The notes beneath the pieces were generated by a model. That model worked only from the letters and a program-made list of their open reading frames with translations, had not been told where the DNA came from and ran no database searches. The translations under genes were made by a program, and so were the position numbers. Shown one piece after another: positions 49,121-58,515 of a stretch of DNA of 59,414 nucleotides (position 1 is the stretch's first letter; each line of letters starts with the position of its first letter). Source of the stretch: Phocaeicola coprophilus (GTDB lineage: Bacteria > Bacteroidota > Bacteroidia > Bacteroidales > Bacteroidaceae); NCBI GenBank assembly GCA_016900015.1, contig JACJJM010000023.1, positions 1-59,414 on the forward strand, in the 5' to 3' direction.

Positions 49121-49696
49121 TTACTCCCTGCCTTTCGGCTCTATCTTCTTGATGACCTTTGCCGGATTGCCTCCGACGACAGTCAGGGGCGGGACATCGC
49201 GCGTCACCACGCTATTGGCCCCCACGATTGCCCCGTAACCTATCCGCACGCCGGGCAACACTGTGGCATTGATGCCAATCCATACCTTATCTTCAATGAC
49301 TATCGGGCGTCCATACGTCGCACTCCGGTTGTCCGGGTCGGGGTCATGGTTGATGGTGATGAGATTCACTTTGGGAGCGATGAACACGTCATTGCCGATG
49401 GTGATGCCCCCACGGTCGAAAAATGTACAACCTTGCTGAATCCAGCATCTGCGGCCCAAGCGGATATTTTTGCCGAAATCCACATAGAATGGAGGCAAGA
49501 GTGTGACGGAGGGGTCAATCTCCTGCCCCGTGATGCGGGAGAGATAATCGCGCACTTCATCCGGTGTATGATAACCGTCGTTCAACTCGTATGCCAATTT
49601 CATCGTGTCAAAGATGGCACTAATCAACTTCTCATAGCCGGGTTCTTCGGGTGAAACCATTTCTCCCGAGAGGTCTTTCTTAAAAATGTCTTCCAT
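49121..49696 (-). CDS. Maltose/galactoside-type O-acetyltransferase (left-handed beta-helix)
   Basis: 191 residues, the usual length of the LacA/Maa/NodL group. A helical Maa-type N-terminal domain (about 1-60) is followed by hexapeptide repeats (about 65-185). The catalytic histidine lies in [14 protein letters not shown] and the end is [13 protein letters not shown]. It transfers acetyl from acetyl-CoA to a sugar hydroxyl; the acceptor is unknown. Promoter box TACTTTTG at 49807-49814, with a leader of about 110 bases. A dead paralogue lies at 79-418. Confidence 0.93.
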   Translation of the reverse strand: MEDIFKKDLSGEMVSPEEPGYEKLISAIFDTMKLAYELNDGYHTPDEVRDYLSRITGQEIDPSVTLLPPFYVDFGKNIRLGRRCWIQQGCTFFDRGGITIGNDVFIAPKVNLITINHDPDPDNRSATYGRPIVIEDKVWIGINATVLPGVRIGYGAIVGANSVVTRDVPPLTVVGGNPAKVIKKIEPKGRE

Positions 49697-49806
49697 AATG
49701 CTCCTTTGTTTAAATAAGTCTGCCGAACATCTCTATCAGACAGTAGCGCGTCATCGACTGATTCCGGCATCTGCCGCCGGATGTTCCGGACTTCAAATTT
49801 ACGGTG

Positions 49807-49814
49807 CAAAAGTA
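49807..49814 (-). promoter_or_regulatory. -7 promoter box upstream of the acetyltransferase
   Basis: TACTTTTG on the minus strand, 111 bases before the start codon. Confidence 0.4.
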
Positions 49815-49879
49815 AGCTGTTTCGCCAAAAGCGACTTTGCCCGCAGGCTCAAAGGAGTTTGCCCGGAAGCTCACATACG

Positions 49880-50120
49880 TTAAATCCCCTTCACATATTT
49901 ATTGATGCACTTGCGATTCCAATTCACATCACGCTTCACCACCTTTGCCGGGATGCCTGCCAGGATGACGTTCGGCTCGTCGAACCGCTTGGTGACGATA
50001 CTCCCCCATCCCACGATGCTGTTGTCGGCAATGCGCACGTTCTTGCCGATCTTGACATCCTTGCCCACCCCAGACATGACGGCCGATCTCGATGCTTTCG
50101 GCGTAATTGACCGCCCCTCC
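49880..50120 (-). pseudogene. C-terminal fragment of a hexapeptide acyltransferase, frameshifted
   Basis: About 80 codons remain. The upstream frame reads GGAVNYAESIEIGRHVW. One base too many in the run TGGGG then shifts to VGKDVKIGKNVRIADNSIVG, FDEPNVILAGIPAKVVKRDV and a stop. Removing one G restores a continuous beta-helix. The N-terminal part and catalytic histidine are gone, because the sequence before it is the 3' end of the AraC gene. Its KRDVNWNRK end differs from the intact neighbour, so it is a different family member, of the type found in surface-polysaccharide loci. Confidence 0.82.
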
Positions 50121-50133
50121 GCGTGGAAGCCTC

Positions 50134-50967
50134 CTAAATGCCGTTGGCTGGCGAACAGCCATACATCCCTTTATAGGCTTTGGAGAAGTGTGACAGGTTC
50201 TTGAATCCCACGCTGAAACAAATCTCCGTGACCTTCCGCCTGCCTGACTGTATGAGCGCATGGGCAGCTTCCAGCCTGCGGCGGACAATCCACTTTTGAG
50301 GCGGCAGGTCACTCAGCTTACTAAAGTCGCGCTTGAACGTGGCAAGGCTTCGCCCCGTGTAATTGGCGATTTCCTCCAGTGTGAGGTCGTTCATGTAGTT
50401 CTTCTCCATAAAGTCCATGATGTCAATCTTCCACGGGTCTACAAAATCGAAAAGAGAGGCACACAAGTCCTTATCCGTATTTAAAAGCACATACATCCCC
50501 TCGACCATTTTCAGACGCAGCAGGTCGTCCGTAGGCTGAACGCCAGAATTGAAATAAGGCGTCATCGACTCAAAGAGACTTACGATGTCCGGACGGCTGG
50601 AAGGCAGCTTGCACAGGCTCACGCGGCTCCGGTGCGCATCTTTCGGCAGAAGTCTTTTGTCCAACTTACTATAAAAATCACGCAGGAACTGGGCGGTAAA
50701 CATCAAAAATATGGCTTTAAACTGCTGTCCCTTGTATCCCTGCTTGGTCAGCTGCACACTGAAATCTTTTCGGATAAACGCACAGTCCCCCTTATGCAAC
50801 TTGGTGATTTTCTCCCGTTCCTTTATTTCCAATTCACCGGAATACATATACACCAACACGTGCGAATGGTTGCGATGCAGGCAACTCATCCCGTCATCGA
50901 AATACATTGCCAGAAATATGTCCGAATAACGCAATGTTTTAATTCCTTTCAAACTATCCAAACTCAT
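50134..50967 (-). CDS. AraC-family transcriptional regulator
   Basis: 277 residues from the ATG at 50967 (MSLDSLKGIKTLRYSD). A frame to 51120 exists but runs through the promoter box at 50987-50994 and through a nitroreductase remnant. The N-terminal cupin-like sensing domain (about 20-160; CLHRNHSHVLVYMYSGELEI) is followed by the C-terminal double helix-turn-helix (about 180-275; NDLTLEEIANYTGRSLATFK and VTEICFSVGFKNLSHFSKAY). It is apparently intact, although both sides are gene debris. Its ligand and targets are unknown. Confidence 0.92.
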   Translation of the reverse strand: MSLDSLKGIKTLRYSDIFLAMYFDDGMSCLHRNHSHVLVYMYSGELEIKEREKITKLHKGDCAFIRKDFSVQLTKQGYKGQQFKAIFLMFTAQFLRDFYSKLDKRLLPKDAHRSRVSLCKLPSSRPDIVSLFESMTPYFNSGVQPTDDLLRLKMVEGMYVLLNTDKDLCASLFDFVDPWKIDIMDFMEKNYMNDLTLEEIANYTGRSLATFKRDFSKLSDLPPQKWIVRRRLEAAHALIQSGRRKVTEICFSVGFKNLSHFSKAYKGMYGCSPANGI

Positions 50968-50986
50968 CTTTCTAAATTTCGATGTA

Positions 50987-50994
50987 CAAAGATA
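50987..50994 (-). promoter_or_regulatory. -7 promoter box of the AraC-family gene
   Basis: TATCTTTG on the minus strand, 19 bases before the ATG at 50967. It decides that start over the longer frame. Confidence 0.6.
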
Positions 50995-51023
50995 CGCATT
51001 TATCCCAACAGATTCTCTGGCTG

Positions 51024-51164
51024 CTACCACACATTCCGGTGTATCCTGTCTTCGACCTTGACGACCTTCTGCCTGGGCAAGAAAGCGTTTTCGGCCGGAT
51101 AGCCTATCGTGAGCAGGCAAAGAAGTTCATAGCCTTCGGGGGCATGGACGATGCGCTTCTGCGC
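51024..51164 (-). pseudogene. Nitroreductase C-terminal remnant
   Basis: 46 codons plus stop on the minus strand: AQKRIVHAPEGYELLCLLTI, then GYPAENAFLPR and VEDRIHRNVW before TAG. The EGYELLCLLTIGYPAE segment and the final VHxNxW are standard for the C-terminus of FMN nitroreductases. The frame is closed by TAA directly upstream, so the remaining roughly 130-150 residues are gone. Confidence 0.75.
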
Positions 51165-51330
51165 TTATGTCATGGCACATTATGTCCATCCGATTTCCTT
51201 GGACGACATAGCCGCAGAATTTAAAAAAGAAAAAGGAATGCCTCCGGGAAAATATCGAAAAGCACACACGCACGATACTTCCCCGGACAAAGGAAAAGAG
51301 TTGGATTCTAAAAAGTGTAAGTATCAGTAG
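51163..51330 (+). pseudogene. AraC-family C-terminal remnant
   Basis: Plus-strand frame AYVMAHYVHPISLDDIAAEF, then KKEKGMPPGKYRKAH and about 20 further codons to TAG. The first part matches the start of an AraC helix-turn-helix (YI..HY..PISLDDIA) and the second its end (FKKExGMxPGxYRK). The recognition helix between them is deleted. It overlaps the nitroreductase remnant by two bases at one end and the FecR remnant at the other, so it lies inside a chain of deletions. Confidence 0.72.
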
Positions 51331-52150
51331 ACGACGATGTTGTCTCCTTCGATCTGGACATAGACATGACGCAGGCGGTTCAGGCTCTCGATGGCCATCT
51401 CGATGCTTTCATTGCGGAGAGCCGAAAAGTGCACATGCTGATGGATGGCATCCATATTGCGGAAGACGACGCCATAGTTGTACCACCGTCCCACTCGCGA
51501 AGCACGTCAACCAACGGGTCGTCAGGAAAGTAAAAGAAACCTTTGACCCACTGCGTGACGGCATACGTGTCGGCTTCCTCCACACGGAGCGTCCCCTCTT
51601 CGTCAAACCAAGCCTCTTCGCCGGGTTCCAGTGTCGCGTCAGGAGTCGTGCTTTCCGGGTGCATCACCTCCACTTTTCCTTCGACCAGCGTCACATGGGC
51701 TTTCTCAGAAGCATAGTTGCGGAAGTTGAACGACGTGCCCAGCACACGCACGTTCATCTGCTCGGAAGTGACGATGAAAGGCGAGCGTTCGTCATGGGCC
51801 ACCTTGAAATAAGCTTCTCCCTGCAGGCGCACCTGTCTCAGCCCGTCATGGAAGGCCGTGGGAAACTCGATGGTGCTCTCGGCATTGAGCCACACTTCAG
51901 AACCGTCGGGGAGAATCACCTTGAAATCCATGCCGCGGGGAGTGGACAGACGCTTGGTCTTGACTTCGCAAACAGGGGCTTGCGCGACGACAGCCGGCGC
52001 GGGAACATTGCGGAACGAGATGGAATCGTCAGCCGTAAGATTGACGGCCGCATCCTCCTCTTCCAGGCGAATCTGCTGCGGGGACTGGTCATATTGGTTG
52101 CATCTTTGTACCTGCGTATTTTGTTTATGCTCCCTGACGACCGCAGTCAT
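51324..52150 (-). pseudogene. FecR-family anti-sigma factor, N-terminally truncated and frameshifted
   Basis: The FecR periplasmic domain is clear: TPRGMDFKVILPDGSEVWLN, ESTIEFPTAFHDGLRQVRLQ, GEAYFKVAHDERSPFIV and VRVLGTSFNFRNY. After VKGFFYFPDDPLVDVLREW the frame is lost at a G run (C run at 51490-51492 on the plus strand). One base restores RWYNYGVVFRNMDAIHQH and NRLRHVYVQIEGDNIVVY with TGA at 51324-51326, the DUF4974 end. The cytoplasmic sigma-binding part and membrane helix (about 80-100 residues) are absent, since only 55 bases separate it from the next gene. The cognate ECF and SusCD genes are also absent. Confidence 0.85.
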
Positions 52151-52205
52151 ATACCTTCATCACCGCAGCGGCAACGATGTCATGGCCGCAGCCATCTTGT
52201 TTCCG

Positions 52206-53111
52206 TCACTCTCCAAACTCCAGTATTTTCTTCTCCATGCTCAAATCTCTCAAATCCAGTTTGGGCGAAGGCAACGAGCACATCTTGATGGAATCGGCAT
52301 TGCCACAGGTATAATCATAAACCATCTGCTGTTCTTCCGTGAACTCATCACGCATGATGATTCGCGCTTCAATTTGTTCAAAACTCTCCGGCGAATAGTC
52401 GTCACTCAGCTTTATCAGCACAATGCGTCGGGCTATCGGATTCTTATTGTAATCAGGAACCAAGTAAATGCCCTTCAAGAAATGAATGTTTTCCAGAAAC
52501 GGAAGTTGCAGATAGACGGTGACAAGCGACATGTTCGGTTCCTGGAATGCGTTCAGCAACAGATAGAGAATCTGCCGTTCCTGGATGACTCCGATGCCTT
52601 CTCTTATCGCATTGTGTATGCTCTTGCGACCAACAATGAAACTATTTGCTTCTTCATCCGCATCGAAATAAAACGGTTCGGCCTTCAGTGCCTTGACCGA
52701 AGAAGAACAACTGTAAGACATGTAAGTGCCCTTCAGGCTTCCTAACTTCTTTGCAGAGATGCGGGTGGCACTTCTGAGGAAATCCAAAAAAGGATGGGTG
52801 ACCGATGCCGACGTCTTACGCTCACTACAAAGGGCGATGAGTTGTTCATGAAACTTCTCAAGCAACTCCAGTAGCCGTTTCTTGGACAGATTATTCACAT
52901 TGGACAGCGCATCGTCCAACGCTTTATCAAATCCTTTCTCGTCAACTTGCTTGCAGAAGACAGGCAACACACTCGTGTGAAGTGCCGACAAGACGCTAGG
53001 GACCATGTTTGTCCTCTCGGCTATGTCTTTCATCTTCACTCCTTCACTTTTTAATTGTTTCAGGCGTGTGTAGATGTCAATTAATTGCTCTTGTACCTTC
53101 TGATTCTCCAT
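52206..53111 (-). CDS. Putative helix-turn-helix regulatory protein, family not recognised
   Basis: 301 residues, no signal peptide or membrane helix. Residues about 10-50 (LKSEGVKMKDIAERTNMVPS followed by VLSALHTSVLP) look like a small helix-turn-helix with the pattern of an XRE-like domain. A helical stretch (about 60-120) follows, then a C-terminal alpha/beta part of about 170 residues (GTYMSYSCSSSVKALKAEPF, IYLVPDYNKNPIARRIVLIK) of unknown fold that may sense a ligand. It is divergent from the DUF5690/MFS-type transporter gene, with promoter boxes for both in the 260-base gap, so control of that transporter is a reasonable inference. Confidence that it is a real gene is high; its function is not known. 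Confidence 0.7.
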   Translation of the reverse strand: MENQKVQEQLIDIYTRLKQLKSEGVKMKDIAERTNMVPSVLSALHTSVLPVFCKQVDEKGFDKALDDALSNVNNLSKKRLLELLEKFHEQLIALCSERKTSASVTHPFLDFLRSATRISAKKLGSLKGTYMSYSCSSSVKALKAEPFYFDADEEANSFIVGRKSIHNAIREGIGVIQERQILYLLLNAFQEPNMSLVTVYLQLPFLENIHFLKGIYLVPDYNKNPIARRIVLIKLSDDYSPESFEQIEARIIMRDEFTEEQQMVYDYTCGNADSIKMCSLPSPKLDLRDLSMEKKILEFGE

Positions 53112-53162
53112 TTATCTTCTAACTATAATGTAGAAATTCAAAACAGTTTCTTTCTTCGGCGG

Positions 53163-53170
53163 CAAAATTA
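53163..53170 (-). promoter_or_regulatory. -7 promoter box of the putative regulator gene
   Basis: TAATTTTG on the minus strand, 51 bases before the start. On the plus strand a weaker CAATTTTG at 53299-53306 could serve the transporter gene. Confidence 0.45.
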
Positions 53171-53371
53171 TCCGCCTCCAATAAACAGGTTATTGCAGTT
53201 TCGTTACAATTCCAATACATGTATGATAATTCATCATCGACCCATTTTTCCGGGTAGATGATTCACCATTATTCATTTTTTCTTAATAAGATGTTGGGCA
53301 ATTTTGCACCGTCATAATACGACTGTGACAAGAGAAACAGAAAAACAAACCACATAAATAACCACCAAATT

Positions 53372-54697
53372 ATGGAACATTCAAACATTCGTACGCGAGG
53401 AATCAAGTTCAACTTGCTTTGCATAGCCGCCGCTTTAATCACTTACATGAGCATGTATGCCTTCCGCAAGCCTCTGTCGGCTGCCACCTTCGAAGGATTG
53501 AACTATTGGGGCCTGGACTATAAGATCATAGCCATCATCGCCCAAGTCATCGGTTACACCTGCTCCAAGTTTCTGGGCATCCGAATCGTGTCGTCCATGA
53601 AGCACAGCCAGCGCATCGCCTACATCCTAGGACTGATTGGTGTCGCATGGGCAGCCTTGTTTTTCTTCGCCTGGGTGCCCCGGCCCTACAATGTCGTCTT
53701 CCTGTTCATCAACGGGTTGCCTCTGGGAATGATTTTCGGCATCGTCATCTCGTTTCTGGAAGGCCGACGCAACACCGAGCTGCTGGGTGCCGGCCTGTGC
53801 GTCAGCTTCATCACCGCCTCGGGCATCGTCAAGTCGGTGGGACAATACATGATAGTCTATTGGGGAGTAAGCGACTTCTGGATGCCCTTCCTCGTGGGAC
53901 TGGTGTTTGTCCCGCTCCTGCTGCTGGGCGTCTGGTTGCTGGGCAAGATACCCCCTCCTTCGGAAGAAGACAAGATGCTGCGCAATGAACGCACGCCCAT
54001 GAACGGCGAAGAGCGCAGGAAATTCTTCCATGACTTTTCGTGGGGCATCGTGCTGTCCACTCTGGTCTATGCCACGCTGACCGTCTATCGCGATTTGCGC
54101 GACAACTTCGCCGTCGAGCTCTGGGCACAAATGGGGCACAAGGGCGACGTGGGCATACTGGCCACCTCGGAAATCTGCATCGCCGTGCTGGTACTGACCA
54201 TGATTGCCTGCATGATACGTGTGATAAACAACCGTAAGGCCTTTTACATCAACATCCTCGTGTTCATATCCGGAGGGTTCGTCCTGTTCACGTCCACCTA
54301 CCTGTTTTCTTGCGGCCACTGTTCGCCCATAGTGTGGATGATAACCTCCGGCTTCAGCCTTTACCTATGTTATGCCTGTTTTCACACCATGTTCTTCGAA
54401 CGCTGGATAGCCGTGTTCCGCTACACGAGCAACATCGGTTTCCTCATCTGCATTTCCGACTCATACGGTTATCTGGGCAGCGTAGGTGTACTGATATACA
54501 AAAATTTCTTCAACTATGACATGGACTGGCTGTTTTTCATAAAGACCGTAGCTTATGTGGCCGGCACAGTCATCATGGCGGCTTCCGCAGCGATGTACTT
54601 CTACTTTCAAAGGAAAGAGAAGAAAAGCATGTGCGCCGCGATGGAAACAGAGAAGAATCCGGCTGCACTCCCAAGAGAGAAGGCTGCTTGTTTCTAA
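53372..54697 (+). CDS. DUF5690/MFS-like membrane transporter
   Basis: 441 residues with about twelve predicted transmembrane helices in two groups of six, separated by a charged loop (about 195-220; PPPSEEDKMLRNERTPMNGE). The N-terminal segment LITYMSMYAFRKPLSAATFE resembles the YxxxYxxRKP start of the glycerol-3-phosphate/hexose-phosphate antiporter group (GlpT/UhpT), and the whole protein matches the DUF5690 family. A phosphorylated-metabolite substrate is therefore possible but not shown. It is monocistronic, with a terminator at 54799-54837. Confidence 0.82.
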   Translation: MEHSNIRTRGIKFNLLCIAAALITYMSMYAFRKPLSAATFEGLNYWGLDYKIIAIIAQVIGYTCSKFLGIRIVSSMKHSQRIAYILGLIGVAWAALFFFAWVPRPYNVVFLFINGLPLGMIFGIVISFLEGRRNTELLGAGLCVSFITASGIVKSVGQYMIVYWGVSDFWMPFLVGLVFVPLLLLGVWLLGKIPPPSEEDKMLRNERTPMNGEERRKFFHDFSWGIVLSTLVYATLTVYRDLRDNFAVELWAQMGHKGDVGILATSEICIAVLVLTMIACMIRVINNRKAFYINILVFISGGFVLFTSTYLFSCGHCSPIVWMITSGFSLYLCYACFHTMFFERWIAVFRYTSNIGFLICISDSYGYLGSVGVLIYKNFFNYDMDWLFFIKTVAYVAGTVIMAASAAMYFYFQRKEKKSMCAAMETEKNPAALPREKAACF

Positions 54698-54798
54698 AGC
54701 CTGACAACACTCAAGAATATAACATATCTTCAAAAGAAGTCATTTGCGGCGCCCCACTGTAACTATCTGAAAACAAACTTCATAAAGAAGAAACGTAA

Positions 54799-54837
54799 AA
54801 GAGGCTGTGTCGAAATGAGATTTAAACACAGCCTCTT
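54799..54837. terminator. Bidirectional terminator between the transporter and der
   Basis: 12-bp perfect stem AAGAGGCTGTGT / ACACAGCCTCTT with CCTTTTT on the plus side and a TTTTAC run on the minus side. It lies between convergent genes. Confidence 0.85.
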
Positions 54838-54860
54838 CCTTTTTACCTAAAATCCGGCTC

Positions 54861-56174
54861 TTACTTCTGACGCAGGAAGATGTTTATCGGCGTGCCGCTC
54901 AGCGACCAACGCTCACGCATCTTGTTCTCCAGGAAGCGGCGATAGGGTTCTTTTACATATTGCGGCAGGTTGGCAAAGAACACGAAGGACGGAATCTGCG
55001 TGTTGGGCAACTGCGTGCAATACTTTATCTTGATGTATTTACCTTTGATCGAGGGGGGCGGATAAGCCTCGATAAGCGGGAGCATCTCTTCATTCAGGCG
55101 TGCCGTGGAGATGCGTATCATACGGTTCTTGTAGACCTGCTCGGCAGCTTCCAACACCTTGTAGATGCGTTGCTTGGTCAGCGCAGAGCCGAAGATGATG
55201 GGAAAGTCGGTAAACGGAGCCAGGCGGTTGCGCACGGCATTCTCAAAGGTTTTCATCACCTTGTCAGTCTTCTCAGGCACCAGGTCCCACTTGTTGACCA
55301 CGACCACCAGTCCTTTCTGGTTGCGCTGGATGAGGGAGAAGATGTTCAGGTCCTGCCCTTCGATGCCGCGTGTCGCATCCAGCATCAGGATGCAGACATC
55401 GGAATTCTCTATGGCACGGATGGAACGCACCACCGAATAATATTCCAAATCTTCAGTCACTTTGTTTTTACGGCGGATTCCGGCCGTATCGACCAGATAG
55501 AAATCAAATCCGAACTTCTCATAACGGGTGTAGATGGAGTCGCGCGTCGTCCCGGCTATTTCGGTCACGATGTTGCGGTTTTCCCCGATAAAAGCATTGA
55601 TGATGGACGACTTGCCCACATTGGGACGCCCGACCACGGCAAAACGGGGGATGTCCTCATCCAGCAGTTCGCCGGACTCCTTTTTAAACTTGCTGACAAT
55701 CAAGTCCATCAAGTCACCAGTCCCGCTACCGCTCAAAGCTGAGATACAATAAGGGTCGCCCAATCCCAGTTTATAGAACTCCGCAGCGTTATATTGCAAG
55801 TCATGATTGTCCGTCTTGTTGGCAACCAGAATGACCGGCAATGTCGTACGGCGCAAGATGGAAGCCACCTCCGTATCCAGGTCGGTCACTCCGTTGACCA
55901 CATCGACCAGAAAAAGCACCACATCCGCTTCATCGATGGCGATAAGCACCTGTTTGCGGATTTCTTCCTCAAAAATATCATCCGAATTGACCACCCATCC
56001 TCCGGTGTCCACGACAGAAAATTCCTGTCCGTTCCATTCGCTTTTCCCATATTGGCGGTCGCGGGTCGTTCCGGCTTCATCGTTCACAATCGCCTGCCGT
56101 GTGCGGGTCAGCCGATTAAAGAGCGTCGACTTTCCCACATTGGGACGTCCGACAATCGCTACTAAGTTTCCCAT
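54861..56174 (-). CDS. der: Ribosome-assembly GTPase Der (EngA)
   Basis: 437 residues. Two G domains in tandem each have a GRPNVGKS P-loop (about 9-16 and 183-190), DTGG and DTAGIRR G3 motifs, and NKTD and NKWD G4 motifs. A C-terminal KH-like domain (about 355-437) follows. It is essential for 50S ribosomal subunit maturation. It follows era on the same strand after 42 bases. Confidence 0.98.
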   Translation of the reverse strand: MGNLVAIVGRPNVGKSTLFNRLTRTRQAIVNDEAGTTRDRQYGKSEWNGQEFSVVDTGGWVVNSDDIFEEEIRKQVLIAIDEADVVLFLVDVVNGVTDLDTEVASILRRTTLPVILVANKTDNHDLQYNAAEFYKLGLGDPYCISALSGSGTGDLMDLIVSKFKKESGELLDEDIPRFAVVGRPNVGKSSIINAFIGENRNIVTEIAGTTRDSIYTRYEKFGFDFYLVDTAGIRRKNKVTEDLEYYSVVRSIRAIENSDVCILMLDATRGIEGQDLNIFSLIQRNQKGLVVVVNKWDLVPEKTDKVMKTFENAVRNRLAPFTDFPIIFGSALTKQRIYKVLEAAEQVYKNRMIRISTARLNEEMLPLIEAYPPPSIKGKYIKIKYCTQLPNTQIPSFVFFANLPQYVKEPYRRFLENKMRERWSLSGTPINIFLRQK

Positions 56175-56216
56175 AAATCTTCTTTTTAGTTTGATGACTT
56201 CACAGTCTGAAATTAA

Positions 56217-57098
56217 TTAATCCAAATTGTAACCAAAGTTCTTCAGTTCCTTGTCCGAACTGCGCCAGTCCTTGTCCACCTTCACGAATGTTTCCAGGTA
56301 GATGCTCTTGCCGAAGAACTTCTCCAATGATTTGCGCGCTTCTGTCGCGACTTTCTTCAAGGCTTTTCCTTGTTTCCCGATAATAATGCCCTTTTGTGAT
56401 TCACGTTCCACATAGATCACCACATTGATGTGGATGGACTTTTCGTCCTCCTTGAACTGTTCCACCACGACTTCCACCGCATACGGTATTTCCTTGTCAT
56501 AGTAGAGCAATATTTTTTCCCGGATGATTTCCGTCACGAAAAATCGTGCAGGCTTATCAGTCCACTGGTCTTTGTCAAAATAAGGAGGAGAGTCAGGCAG
56601 CAAATCCTTGATGCGCTTCATTACGGCATCAATATTGAAACGCGCCGTAGCCGAGATAGGGATAATCTCTGCTTTCGGCAACAAGTCATGCCAACTCTCG
56701 ACAATCTTTGTCAAAGCCTCCTGGTTGCTCAAATCAATCTTGTTTATCAGCAACAAAACAGGAACGTCCATGGCTTGCACTTTTTGAATAAATTCAATGT
56801 TTTTGTCAGGCTTTTCCACGACATCGGTCACATACAGTAACACATCAGCATCTTTCAATGCCGATTCGGAAAAGCTGAGCATGGACTCTTGCAATTTATA
56901 GTTGGGCTTGAGCACCCCCGGCGTGTCGGAAAACACGATTTGCATCTCATCCGTATTGATAATGCCCATGATACGGTGACGGGTGGTCTGAGCCTTGAAC
57001 GTGGCAATGGAGATACGTTCGCCCACCAGAAGGTTCATCAACGTAGATTTTCCGACATTCGGATTACCCACAATGTTCACAAATCCTGCTTTATGCAT
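56217..57098 (-). CDS. era: Ribosome-assembly GTPase Era
   Basis: 293 residues. The G domain has [12 protein letters not shown] (P-loop), DTPGVL (G3) and NKIDL (G4). A C-terminal KH domain follows (about 205-285) with IYVERESQKGIIIGKQGKAL, the GxxG RNA-binding loop being IGKQG. It binds the 3' end of 16S rRNA during 30S assembly. The fabH gene lies 134 bases upstream; that gap holds only an imperfect AGAGGCTGT/ACAGCTTCTCT inverted repeat. Confidence 0.98.
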   Translation of the reverse strand: MHKAGFVNIVGNPNVGKSTLMNLLVGERISIATFKAQTTRHRIMGIINTDEMQIVFSDTPGVLKPNYKLQESMLSFSESALKDADVLLYVTDVVEKPDKNIEFIQKVQAMDVPVLLLINKIDLSNQEALTKIVESWHDLLPKAEIIPISATARFNIDAVMKRIKDLLPDSPPYFDKDQWTDKPARFFVTEIIREKILLYYDKEIPYAVEVVVEQFKEDEKSIHINVVIYVERESQKGIIIGKQGKALKKVATEARKSLEKFFGKSIYLETFVKVDKDWRSSDKELKNFGYNLD

Positions 57099-57232
57099 AC
57101 GAATTATCTATTATTATTTAGACAAAAGAGGCTGTATCAAAGCATCCAGAGCATCAGGACATCCGCAATGCCATCACTCTAAGATGATTTGAAACAGCTT
57201 CTCTTCTTTATAAAAATATCAAATGGAAATCT

Positions 57233-58240
57233 TTATTTCTTGGCATTGCCATCATAACCCCATTTCACATACACGGCACCATAAGTGAATCCGGCACCAA
57301 AGGCTGTGAAAATCAAGTTATCCCCCTTGCGCAGTTGACTTTCATAGTCCCACAAGCACAAAGGTAATGTACCACCACTGGTGTTGCCATAACGCTGGAT
57401 GTTCACCATCACTTTGTCCATAGGAACTTCCAAGCGGTTGGCCACAGCATCAATGATACGCAGATTGGCTTGATGAGGGATGATCCAGTTAATACTATCT
57501 TTGTCCAAACCGTTGCGTTTTGCTATCGTTTCCGTGACATTAGACATGTTTGACACGGCATACTTAAAGACGGTCCGGCCTTCTTGATACAAATAATGCA
57601 TCTTGTTGCTCACCGTAAAATAAGACGGAGGACACACTGAGCCTCCGGCTTTCATGTGAAGGAAAGGCAGTCCTTTACCATCAGTCCTTAGCAAAACATC
57701 TTTTACTCCCAAATCTTCAGTAGTCGCCTCCAGCATCACAGCACCGGCTCCATCGCCAAATATAGGGCAAGTCGCACGGTCGGAATAATTCACCATCGAA
57801 GACATCTTATCGCCTCCTACCAGAATTATTTTTTTATGACGTCCTGAAGAAATCAGGCTGCCAGCCACGTCAAGTCCATAAAGGAAACCGCAACAAGCAG
57901 CAGAAAGGTCGAAAGCAAAAGCATTTTTCAAACCCAACTTATCACAAAGAATAGAAGCCGTTGAAGGAAAATGATAATCAGGAGTTGTCGTACACACAAT
58001 CACCGCGTCAATATCATCGGGATTGGACCCCGTGCGCTGCATCAACTGCTTTGCGGCCTTACGGCATAAATAAGAAGTACCCAATCCTTCTTCACTGAGG
58101 ATGCGTCTTTCTTTTACGCCGATACGGGTCATAATCCATTCATCGTTAGTGTCCACCATGCGTGACAACTCATCGTTTGTCAAAACATATTCAGGAACAT
58201 AACCACCGACTCCTGTAATGACAGCATTTATTTTTTCCAT
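57233..58240 (-). CDS. fabH: 3-oxoacyl-[acyl-carrier-protein] synthase III
   Basis: 335 residues, thiolase fold. The catalytic triad is recognisable: Cys116 in [15 protein letters not shown], His in [13 protein letters not shown], and Asn in [13 protein letters not shown]. It condenses acetyl-CoA with malonyl-ACP to start fatty acid synthesis. Gene order DUF177-rpmF-fabH is widely conserved; plsX, often between rpmF and fabH in other phyla, is absent here. It lies 75 bases after rpmF. Confidence 0.98.
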   Translation of the reverse strand: MEKINAVITGVGGYVPEYVLTNDELSRMVDTNDEWIMTRIGVKERRILSEEGLGTSYLCRKAAKQLMQRTGSNPDDIDAVIVCTTTPDYHFPSTASILCDKLGLKNAFAFDLSAACCGFLYGLDVAGSLISSGRHKKIILVGGDKMSSMVNYSDRATCPIFGDGAGAVMLEATTEDLGVKDVLLRTDGKGLPFLHMKAGGSVCPPSYFTVSNKMHYLYQEGRTVFKYAVSNMSNVTETIAKRNGLDKDSINWIIPHQANLRIIDAVANRLEVPMDKVMVNIQRYGNTSGGTLPLCLWDYESQLRKGDNLIFTAFGAGFTYGAVYVKWGYDGNAKK

Positions 58241-58315
58241 GTAATCAAAATTCTCGTTATAATATAAAAGTAGCCGGAGAGGAAACCTCTCTGGCTATAT
58301 TTATACCGCCATCGC

Positions 58316-58501
58316 TTAGATAGCAGTCTCTTTTACGATTGCCAACTTGCCTCTATAATAGCCGCAAGCGCCACATACAGTGTGATAAACGTGCCATGCT
58401 CCACAGTTCGGGCAAATAGCCAATGTAGGAGCTACTGCTTTGTCATGAGTTCTTCTCTTAGCAGTTCTAGTCTTTGATTGTCTTCTCTTAGGATGTGCCA
58501 T
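58316..58501 (-). CDS. rpmF: 50S ribosomal protein L32
   Basis: 61 residues. The start MAHPKRRQSKTRTAKRR is typical, and the zinc-ribbon cysteines ICPNCG and VCGACGYY are all four present, so this is the zinc-binding form. It lies 14 bases after the DUF177 gene. Confidence 0.98.
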   Translation of the reverse strand: MAHPKRRQSKTRTAKRRTHDKAVAPTLAICPNCGAWHVYHTVCGACGYYRGKLAIVKETAI

Positions 58502-58515
58502 TTTTTCTAAAACTT

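Noticed and set aside
50967-51120. N-terminal extension of the AraC-family gene
   Set aside because: It crosses the TATCTTTG promoter box and the nitroreductase remnant. The AraC domain starts naturally at the later ATG.
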